Shown here in pieces: positions 1-5,739 of a stretch of DNA of 8,505 nucleotides (position 1 is its first letter; every line of letters starts with the position of its first letter). Source of the stretch: an uncultured Lachnospiraceae bacterium (GTDB taxonomy: Bacteria; Bacillota_A; Clostridia; Lachnospirales; Lachnospiraceae); NCBI GenBank assembly GCA_902780985.1, contig CACZHN010000105.1, positions 3,137 through 11,641 of the forward strand, read 5' to 3'. Under the pieces are notes generated by a model. The model was not told the origin of the DNA. It saw nothing but the letters and a program-made list of their open reading frames with translations, and did not search any database. The position numbers and the translations under genes are program-made.

Positions 1-1256
1 TGTGATGCTATCTCAACATCAAGATCATTCTGAACAGCCTTTTTAAGACATTCCATAGCATTATCAAAAGTTAAAAGAGTTGAGTCTTCCGAACTTTGTT
101 CATCAAATGTATATGAGATCATGATCTGTGCTCCGAAAACCCCGTCATTATCTACATATACAGCTTTTATCATATTCGAATAATCGAATGCAAAAGGTAT
201 TCCGCTGAGACTTTCCAAAACAAATGCGGTATATCCGTGTCGTACGGCACCTTCCAGATTATCCGACTGAGCAACATCATCATTATAGAATATTATCTCT
301 CCTGCCTTATCGGATGTCTTCGATGCTGGCTGAGACACATAATTAAAAGTCATATCCGAATGAAGTGCTACAGCTTCTTCAGGGAGAGTTATGCCGAAGT
401 TATCTTTAAAGTTGTTTATGATTGATTCGGAGAGTTCTTCATCAGTAAGCGTACATTCGTTTGGTCTGTTACTCATAACCTGTGCGATATTATGAGATTT
501 CATGGTGGAATCATTCCATGTATAGAGTAACCCGTCAATATCCGTATATGAGAAATATTCCAGGGATTTATCATCTATTACATCACTCATGTTTTTCGGA
601 TAATATACAATGCATAATTCTCTGTCAGAATCACTGTAAGAAATTATCATCTGATAGGTTATATCGTTATGCACGCCTTCATAAGTATGTAAGAAGAATC
701 CGTCTTCTTCGTACCATGCAGGCGTTTTACGTATGATGTTATCTTCAATCTGATTTTCATACAGAATTTCCTGTACTTCCTCAACAATAAAATGATTGTC
801 ACCTTTTTTATGATCCAAAGTTTCTTTATCACCTGATCCGTACGCAACCGCTGTATCACCGAACATGTTTCTTACCCATGTTTCTTCATCAACAGTCGCA
901 CTCGTGATAGGTGAAATTTTATATGTAGGTACAGACTGAACATCCGGTACAGTGTAATGAAGATTAAAATTAACTAAGACATTGTTTACTTCCACTGACT
1001 CGTTAAAATCAAATTCACTGTTACCGAGCTTATCTTTAAGACTTCCTTCGGATACCATACTTCCATCGGAAGTAACCGCTTCGGATTTTTCAGCTTCAGA
1101 AGTTTCATCATTCAAAACCACTGCCGAATCTACGCTCTGTCCTCCGTATTCATCAATACTTTGAATTTCCTTTCCGCATCCGGAAAATGCCGTAAGCATT
1201 CCGGTCAAAAGTATTGCGGCTCTGTAATTCTTTTTAACCCCCAGCTGTTTTATCAT
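1..1256 (-). CDS. Tandem paralogous lipoprotein, copy 3 (3' end cut by window edge)
   Basis: This frame is open without a stop from an ATG at 1256 to the left edge, giving 418 complete codons. The start is supported by a strong ribosome binding site (AAGGGGGAG about 5 nt upstream) and by alignment with the two upstream paralogues. The protein begins MIKQLGVKKNYR, then a short hydrophobic segment and a lipobox FSGC, with Cys27 as the predicted lipidated residue, so it should be anchored to the outer face of the membrane. After Cys comes GKEIQSIDEYGGQ, an acidic Ser-rich linker, then blocks shared with the paralogues: PDVQSVPTYKISPIT, MFGDTA, DGFFLHTYEG, ISYSD, RPNECTL, NLEGAVRHGY and FDNAME. 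By comparison with copy 2, about 60 to 70 C-terminal residues lie outside the window, including the YYPLESP block. It starts 20 nt after the copy 2 stop, so it is probably in the same operon. I do not recognise the function. Confidence 0.85.
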   Translation of the reverse strand, partial: MIKQLGVKKNYRAAILLTGMLTAFSGCGKEIQSIDEYGGQSVDSAVVLNDETSEAEKSEAVTSDGSMVSEGSLKDKLGNSEFDFNESVEVNNVLVNFNLHYTVPDVQSVPTYKISPITSATVDEETWVRNMFGDTAVAYGSGDKETLDHKKGDNHFIVEEVQEILYENQIEDNIIRKTPAWYEEDGFFLHTYEGVHNDITYQMIISYSDSDRELCIVYYPKNMSDVIDDKSLEYFSYTDIDGLLYTWNDSTMKSHNIAQVMSNRPNECTLTDEELSESIINNFKDNFGITLPEEAVALHSDMTFNYVSQPASKTSDKAGEIIFYNDDVAQSDNLEGAVRHGYTAFVLESLSGIPFAFDYSNMIKAVYVDNDGVFGAQIMISYTFDEQSSEDSTLLTFDNAMECLKKAVQNDLDVEIAS

Positions 1257-1276
1257 ACTCTCCCCCTTCAACTGAA

Positions 1277-2770
1277 CTAAAAGTCTTCAGCGCTGTACAG
1301 AATATCTATTAATGAACCGTCCATGGCATTTATTATAATTCTGTCCATTACCCAGCCGCCCTCAGCGTTATATGTTGCATCTACCACCCATACGGGAATG
1401 TATGTATATTCCGTATTATCATTCGGTGATTCGAGCGGATAATACATAAGTCTTATCTGATCGAATTTTATGGTTGTCTTCATATTGCGGCGAGCCTGAT
1501 CTACATCAAGATTTTCCTGAGTTGCTTTTTTCAAGGCTTCCATAGCATTATCAAAGGATAATAGAGTCGCATCTTCGGATACCTGATCATCAAATGAATA
1601 AGGTATTATGAACATCGCACCGAACAATCCTTCATCATCAACAAATACCGCACTTGTTCTTTCCAGATCTCCGAACTGATTTAAGGATTCGTTATTCGGT
1701 AATATATTGAGTCCGTTTATATCTTCCAGTACGAGTGCCGAATATCCATGTCTTACCGCACCCTCCAGATTCTCTGTCAGAAGAGAATCTTTATTAAAGA
1801 ATATAAGCTCACAACGCTGACCGGCAACAGCATTTTCCTCATTTACAATATAACTGTAATTGATATTCGAATGCAGTGATAAAACTTCTTTCGGAAGATT
1901 TATACCGAAATCGTTTTTCATGGTATTTACAATGACTTCAGACATTTCTTCCTCGGATAATGTGCATTCATTCGGTCTGTCTGCCATTACTTCATCTATG
2001 TTATATGCATACATTTTTCCCTGATACTGAGCATATAATAATCCGTCATTACCTGAGAATCCGTATAAATCAAGAGATTTATCATCTATAAGATCATTAA
2101 CTTTTTTAGGAGCATATATTACACTTAATTCGCGGAATTTATCACTGTAGGAAATACACATCTGATATAAAGTTCCGTTATGATCACCTTCATAGGTGTG
2201 TAAGAAGAATCCGTCCTTATCGATCCAGCCCGGAACGGCACGTACTTCATCATCAGTGAATCCGTTAATAATGAGAATCTGCTGTATACCTTCAATGATC
2301 AGCTGGTTATCGCCGTTCTTTTCATTGAGAGATTCCTTGTCTTTAGAACCTAAAGCCGTTGCGGTATCTCCGAACATCTGTTTTAAAAGATTATCTTCAT
2401 CAAAGCTTGCCTGTGTGATCGGTGTAATCTTATATGTCGGAACAGAAGGTACATCCGGAACCTGATAGTCAAGATCAAAATCAACAATCTGATTTGCGAC
2501 TGTTATGGATTCGGCATATTCAAAATGAGTGTTTCCCAGCTTATCTATAAGCGAGTCACCCTTTAAACCACCCGAAACATCGGTACTTTCTTCGGAATCC
2601 TCAGAACCGATCGATTCGTCGGAAAGAGGCTCGGATGTTGCATCTACGGTCTGACCACCGTAATCCTCGATTTCCTGAAGCTCTTTCCCGCATCCCGAAA
2701 GAGCGATCACGCCTCCCAGTAAAAGCGCCGTAATCGTATGTTTCTTACTGATACCCCATAATTTAAACAC
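1277..2770 (-). CDS. Tandem paralogous lipoprotein, copy 2 (497 aa, GTG start)
   Basis: This predicted lipoprotein has 497 residues from a GTG at 2770. A longer reading from an ATG at 2857 is possible but would overlap the end of copy 1. The GTG is preferred because it has a good ribosome binding site (GAGGGTGG just upstream) and gives MFKLWGISKKHTITALLLGG, which matches the starts of the other two copies. The lipobox is LSGC with Cys27. Next come GKELQEIEDYGGQ, an acidic Ser-rich linker (about 44 to 72), and a globular region: PDVPSVPTYKITPIT (about 105-119), MFGDTA (132-137), DGFFLHTYEG (186-195), ISYSDK (206-211), RPNECTL (265-271), NLEGAVRHGY (344-353), FDNAMEALKKA (406-416), YYPLESP (443-449) and a final IINAMDGS strand. 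No catalytic motif or transmembrane segment beyond the signal peptide is apparent. Function is unknown. An extracytoplasmic sensing or binding role is only a guess from its location. Confidence 0.92.
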   Translation of the reverse strand: MFKLWGISKKHTITALLLGGVIALSGCGKELQEIEDYGGQTVDATSEPLSDESIGSEDSEESTDVSGGLKGDSLIDKLGNTHFEYAESITVANQIVDFDLDYQVPDVPSVPTYKITPITQASFDEDNLLKQMFGDTATALGSKDKESLNEKNGDNQLIIEGIQQILIINGFTDDEVRAVPGWIDKDGFFLHTYEGDHNGTLYQMCISYSDKFRELSVIYAPKKVNDLIDDKSLDLYGFSGNDGLLYAQYQGKMYAYNIDEVMADRPNECTLSEEEMSEVIVNTMKNDFGINLPKEVLSLHSNINYSYIVNEENAVAGQRCELIFFNKDSLLTENLEGAVRHGYSALVLEDINGLNILPNNESLNQFGDLERTSAVFVDDEGLFGAMFIIPYSFDDQVSEDATLLSFDNAMEALKKATQENLDVDQARRNMKTTIKFDQIRLMYYPLESPNDNTEYTYIPVWVVDATYNAEGGWVMDRIIINAMDGSLIDILYSAEDF

Positions 2771-2795
2771 GTTTCCACCCTCACAATTAATCATG

Positions 2796-4277
2796 TTATT
2801 CACTGTATATTGTAGTGATATATGTTCCGTCAACTGCGTTGATAACGACTCTTGCATCGATCATATTTCCCGATCCCGCATCAACAACCCATGCAGGAAC
2901 GTATGTACATTCGGTTTTATCCGGCGATTCAAGCGGATAATACATAAGTTCTATATGGTTAAATGTAAGGTTCGAATTTGAAGAACCTTCAAGAGCCCTT
3001 GCTACATCAACATTTTTTGAAATCCCCTCTTTAAGGGCGCTCATGGCATTATCGAAATTGATAAGTATTACATTATCGGAAAGCTGTTCGTTAAAGCTGT
3101 AAGACGTTACAAATTCAAGTCCGATAACACCGTTATCATCAACAAATGCAGCGCCTACCTTAAGGTCATCAGCATCCGGATCAAGGGTATCCACACTCGG
3201 AATAAAATTGATCTTTCCTATATTCAGCATAACAGGAGCTGCGTATCCGTGACGAACCGCATCCTGAAGATCGTTTCCTTCAAGCATCATTTCGTTGAAG
3301 AATACCAGTTCGCATCTGTCATCTTCGGCTCTGTCTTCATCTGCAACATCATAATGCTCATAGTAGATATTATCCGAAAGAGATACGCCTCCTTCAGGAA
3401 GGCCTATATAAAGATCGTCCTGCATGGTCTTATAGATTTCGTCCGTAAGTTCTTCTGCCGGTCTGGTGCTTTCATTCGGCTTATCTTTCATCATTTCTCT
3501 TATATCATATGATTTAACTTCACCACGGTTATATACGTAAAGGATTCCGTCATTTCCCGTATATGAGAAATTATCACACTCCGTTTCACCTATGATATCC
3601 GATATTTTCTTCGGAAACAGAATAACACCCATTTCTCTGTACTTATCACTGTAGGATATGACCAGCTCATAATCCTTACCCATATATTGTCCTTCGTAAG
3701 TATGAAGGAAATATCCGTCATCGTCTGTCCATGCCGGGCAGCTGGTATTTCCCCAGTTGTATTCCTTACCGTTATGGTACTGGATATTAATAGCGGCCTG
3801 AATCAAAGGAACCGAATCTTCAAAGGCTTCGCTTATATACTTTCTTTTATCCGGAACTATCGGAGATGCACTGTCTCCGAAGATGTTCTTTACTATATCA
3901 TCTTCTCTTATGCTTTCACTTGTGATCGGCGTGATTCTGTATGTCGGTACAGACTGAACATCAGGAACATCATAGTGCAGATTGATATTTACATTGTATC
4001 CCTTGGCATCTATGGATTCGTTAAAGTCAAATGTTTTTCCGCCAAGCTTTTCATCCAGGGTTCCTACAGTAGAACTTCCGAAGATCTCAGTACTGCCGCC
4101 GTCTTCGCCTCCGCTTTTTTCATCACCGCTTTTTTCGGCAGATGTAGTCTCTATCGTCTCACCGCCGTAATCTTCTATCTGATCTAATTCTTTATCACAA
4201 CCGTTAAATGCCATCAGGCTTCCCAATAATAATGCCGTAATAGTGTATCTCTTTTTATCTCCCCATATCTTAATCAT
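2796..4277 (-). CDS. Tandem paralogous lipoprotein, copy 1 (493 aa)
   Basis: This is the first gene of the lipoprotein cluster, 493 residues from an ATG at 4277 with a consensus GGAGG 9 nt upstream. It starts MIKIWGDKKRYTITALLLGS, with lipobox FNGC and Cys27, then DKELDQIEDYGGE and a linker rich in Lys, Ser, Gly and Glu (about 41-72) that includes a near-repeat EKSGDEKSGGEDGG. The globular part has the same ordered blocks as its neighbours: PDVQSVPTYRITPIT (105-119), IFGDSA (132-137), DGYFLHTYEG (187-196), VISYSDK (206-212), DAVRHGYAA (339-347), FDNAMSALKEG (408-418), YYPLESPD (446-453), TYVPAWVVDA (458-467) and VINAVDGTYI (478-487). It is the most divergent copy: it has NESTRPAEE where the others have NECTL. 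It carries extra cysteines at 180, 234, 322 and 457. The end, with a VPAW strand followed by an INAxDG strand, vaguely recalls PepSY/YycI-like folds, but I cannot confirm this. Function unknown. Confidence 0.92.
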   Translation of the reverse strand: MIKIWGDKKRYTITALLLGSLMAFNGCDKELDQIEDYGGETIETTSAEKSGDEKSGGEDGGSTEIFGSSTVGTLDEKLGGKTFDFNESIDAKGYNVNINLHYDVPDVQSVPTYRITPITSESIREDDIVKNIFGDSASPIVPDKRKYISEAFEDSVPLIQAAINIQYHNGKEYNWGNTSCPAWTDDDGYFLHTYEGQYMGKDYELVISYSDKYREMGVILFPKKISDIIGETECDNFSYTGNDGILYVYNRGEVKSYDIREMMKDKPNESTRPAEELTDEIYKTMQDDLYIGLPEGGVSLSDNIYYEHYDVADEDRAEDDRCELVFFNEMMLEGNDLQDAVRHGYAAPVMLNIGKINFIPSVDTLDPDADDLKVGAAFVDDNGVIGLEFVTSYSFNEQLSDNVILINFDNAMSALKEGISKNVDVARALEGSSNSNLTFNHIELMYYPLESPDKTECTYVPAWVVDAGSGNMIDARVVINAVDGTYITTIYSE

Positions 4278-4296
4278 TAATATAATCCTCCGTTAT

Positions 4297-4325
4297 AAAT
4301 TAAGACTTTATTAAGATAGCATCAA
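4297..4325 (-). promoter_or_regulatory. Candidate promoter of the lipoprotein cluster
   Basis: On the minus strand a TTGATG (plus 4320-4325) is followed after exactly 17 nt by TAATTT (plus 4297-4302). This is an acceptable but imperfect sigma-A-type -35/-10 pair. It would start transcription only about 15 to 20 nt before the ATG at 4277, giving a very short leader. It lies downstream of the tRNA terminator, where a promoter is needed. The -10 is weak, so an activator acting from the adjacent repeats is plausible. Other spacings are possible in this AT-rich stretch. Confidence 0.35.
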
Positions 4326-4345
4326 ATTGCATCATAAAAGCATCA
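4319..4345. repeat. Three helically phased GCATCA direct repeats upstream of the lipoprotein genes
   Basis: On the plus strand GCATCA occurs at 4319, 4329 and 4340, which are periods of 10 and 11 nt (read as TGATGC on the coding strand). One helical turn per copy puts all three on the same face of the DNA. The copy nearest the gene overlaps the candidate -35. This is the layout of tandem operator half-sites for an activator of the OmpR/PhoB type, but the cognate regulator is not in the window and the identification is inference. Confidence 0.5.
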
Positions 4346-4364
4346 AAATCTATGCTTTTTGATG
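4336..4364. repeat. Two overlapping inverted repeats in the lipoprotein leader
   Basis: AAAAGCAT (4336-4343) pairs perfectly with ATGCTTTT (4352-4359) across 8 nt. CATCAAAA (4341-4348) pairs perfectly with TTTTGATG (4357-4364), also across 8 nt. The two dyads share bases, so only one could form as a hairpin at a time. They include the third GCATCA repeat, so they may be an extension of the operator. Neither is followed by a convincing T tract on the coding strand, so they do not look like terminators. Confidence 0.45.
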
Positions 4365-4377
4365 TTTTTCATAAAGC

Positions 4378-4412
4378 AAAAAAAGAGCTCACGATCTATT
4401 CCGTGAGCTCTT
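4378..4412 (-). terminator. Rho-independent terminator after tRNA-Glu
   Basis: A perfect 11-bp inverted repeat, AAGAGCTCACG (4383-4393) and CGTGAGCTCTT (4402-4412) with an 8-nt loop, is followed on the minus strand by seven T residues (plus 4378-4384, overlapping the stem base). It lies 4 nt beyond the 3' end of the tRNA, so it should end the tRNA transcript and insulate the lipoprotein genes from upstream transcription. Confidence 0.9.
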
Positions 4413-4416
4413 ACAG

Positions 4417-4488
4417 TAGTCCGTAGGGGAATCGAACCCCTGATTCCGCCGTGAGAGGGCGGCGTCTTAGCCTCTTGACCAACGGACC
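4417..4488 (-). tRNA. tRNA-Glu (anticodon CUC)
   Basis: The minus strand folds into a complete 72-nt cloverleaf. The acceptor stem is GGTCCGT/ACGGACT, and T8 is present. A 3-bp D stem GTC/GAC is followed by an anticodon stem CCGCC/GGCGG around the 7-nt loop CTCTCAC, a 4-nt variable loop, and a T arm AGGGG-TTCGATT-CCCCT. Positions 34-36 are CTC, which reads the glutamate codon GAG, and the sequence resembles bacterial tRNA-Glu. The discriminator is A73, followed by CTG, so CCA must be added after transcription. The first pair is a G1:U72 wobble rather than G-C. U8 makes it a possible substrate of the ThiI encoded just upstream. Confidence 0.95.
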
Positions 4489-4495
4489 GTCAATT

Positions 4496-4524
4496 ATAAT
4501 AACAAAAGTGCCTGCGGAATGCAA
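4496..4524 (-). promoter_or_regulatory. Candidate tRNA-Glu promoter overlapping the thiI terminator
   Basis: Reading the minus strand, TTGCAT (plus 4519-4524) is separated by 17 nt from TATTAT (plus 4496-4501). An overlapping perfect TATAAT lies at plus 4493-4498, with a 20-nt spacer. Either -10 would start transcription at or a few nt before the tRNA 5' end at 4488. The -35 falls inside the terminator hairpin. The tRNA could instead come from readthrough of the thiI operon, so the call is tentative. Confidence 0.4.
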
Positions 4525-4532
4525 GCACTTTT
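4504..4532 (-). terminator. Terminator hairpin after thiI
   Basis: The arms AAAAGTGCCTGC (4504-4515) and GCAAGCACTTTT (4521-4532) form a 12-bp stem around a 5-nt loop, with one G:U wobble in the minus-strand RNA. It lies 16 nt past the thiI stop at 4549. On the minus strand the 3' arm ends in TTTT, then GTTATTAT, a rather weak U tract. The plus strand has a cleaner T6 run, so the hairpin could work in both directions, but no plus-strand gene reaches it here. Confidence 0.75.
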
Positions 4533-4548
4533 TTCTAAAATATTTAAA

Positions 4549-5736
4549 TTATTTTAAAACATGTATTTCTGCAGTATCAAGAGCCTTCTGATATATAGGT
4601 TCTATGATGCCTTCCAGCTTTTTCTCGTGTCTTTCGATAACTTCCAGCTTCGGCTTTGTAACCGGATGCTTTGCTACAAATATAGTACAGCAGTCTTCAT
4701 AAGGCTCTATGGATGTTTCGAATGTACCGATCTTCTGTGAATACTCTACTATCTCCTGCTTATCCATACCGATTACAGGTCTGTATACGGGAATTGTAAC
4801 AGCATCATCGATAACTCCGAGAGACTGCATAGTCTGTGAAGATACCTGACCGATGGATTCTCCTGTTACAAGACACTGAGCTCCCTCTTTTGCAGCTATA
4901 TCCTGAGCCATTCTGAACATATATCTCTTCATGATGATAGTAAGCTCGTCATGAGGACAGTTATCGTATATAGCAAGCTGAAGCTCTGTGAAGTTTACGA
5001 TATGAAGTGCAATCGGTCCTGCATACTGAGATACGATCCTTCCCAGCTTCTCAACCTTCTCAAGAGCACGTGCTGATGTATAAGGCGGAGAATTATAATA
5101 TACCGCATGCATTTCAACACCACGCTTAGCTATCATGTATGTAGCTACAGGGCTGTCGATACCGCCTGAAAGAAGGGATACTGCCTTGCCGTTGGTTCCT
5201 ACAGGAAGTCCGCCCGGTCCCGGAAGAACTTTTGAATATACATAAACCTTGTCTCTGATCTCAACTTCCACCATTACGTCAGGCTCATGTACATCAACAT
5301 GAAGTCCTTCGGATTCAAATGCTTCAAGAAGATCATGACCTACTTCAGCCTCAATCTCCATAGAGTTCATAGGGAAAGTCTTGTCGGTTCTTCTGCAGTG
5401 AACCTTAAAGGAAAAATCAAAGTCATCATATGAATCTTTAAAATGCGCTACTGAAGCCTTAGCTATCTCGGCATAATCAGTCTTCTCACCAACCGTTACA
5501 GGGCAGATTCCGGTTATACCGAAGATCTTTGTAAGGTAATCAAGGCATGTATCATAGTCATAGTCCGAAAGAGCTTCTACATAGATACGTCCGAAGTCGC
5601 GTCTTACTTCGAATTCACCCAGAGACTTGATCCTGTTACGGATTCTCTTGCAAAGGATTTCCTCGAACACATATCTGTTCTTTCCCTTTGTACCGATCTC
5701 TGCATATTTAACCAAAAACATATTTATCTTTTCCAT
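4549..5736 (-). CDS. thiI: tRNA 4-thiouridine synthase ThiI (short form, no rhodanese domain)
   Basis: ThiI adenylates U8 of tRNA and replaces its oxygen with sulfur to give s4U8, a near-UV-sensing modification. The 395-residue protein has an N-terminal ferredoxin-like and THUMP RNA-binding region (about 1-170), a linker LPGPGGLPVG, then a PP-loop ATP pyrophosphatase domain with SGGIDS at 190-195. Further family motifs are VTGESIGQVSSQT (290-302), PVYRPVIGMDKQEIV (316-330) and EPYEDCCTIF (344-353), where Cys349/350 are the likely sulfur-carrying cysteines. The C-terminal rhodanese domain of the E. coli enzyme (482 aa) is absent, as in Bacillus. Sulfur is then expected to come directly from a partner desulfurase, and the gene just upstream is one, with only 3 nt between stop and start. 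A thiamin role is unlikely without the rhodanese domain. The ATG at 5736 has an AGGGG ribosome binding site inside the end of the preceding gene. Confidence 0.96.
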   Translation of the reverse strand: MEKINMFLVKYAEIGTKGKNRYVFEEILCKRIRNRIKSLGEFEVRRDFGRIYVEALSDYDYDTCLDYLTKIFGITGICPVTVGEKTDYAEIAKASVAHFKDSYDDFDFSFKVHCRRTDKTFPMNSMEIEAEVGHDLLEAFESEGLHVDVHEPDVMVEVEIRDKVYVYSKVLPGPGGLPVGTNGKAVSLLSGGIDSPVATYMIAKRGVEMHAVYYNSPPYTSARALEKVEKLGRIVSQYAGPIALHIVNFTELQLAIYDNCPHDELTIIMKRYMFRMAQDIAAKEGAQCLVTGESIGQVSSQTMQSLGVIDDAVTIPVYRPVIGMDKQEIVEYSQKIGTFETSIEPYEDCCTIFVAKHPVTKPKLEVIERHEKKLEGIIEPIYQKALDTAEIHVLK

Positions 5737-5739
5737 TAT

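Noticed and set aside
1..1256. Copy 3 as a pseudogene
   Set aside because: I translated the whole stretch by eye and found no stop or frameshift. It is only truncated by the window edge.
3687..4187. Plus-strand open frame of 166 codons, antisense to lipoprotein copy 1
   Set aside because: It lies entirely over a well-supported minus-strand gene. I see no recognisable domain or convincing ribosome binding site, and the composition is that of a reverse-strand shadow.
2700..4277. Lipoprotein signal peptides as precursors of peptide pheromones of the enterococcal type
   Set aside because: The signal peptide tails are ordinary and nothing else in the window (receptor, export or conjugation genes) supports the idea.
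4278..4377. Riboswitch or T-box leader before the lipoprotein genes
   Set aside because: Only about 100 nt are available. There is no T-box sequence, no terminator/antiterminator pair with a U tract, and no recognisable aptamer core.
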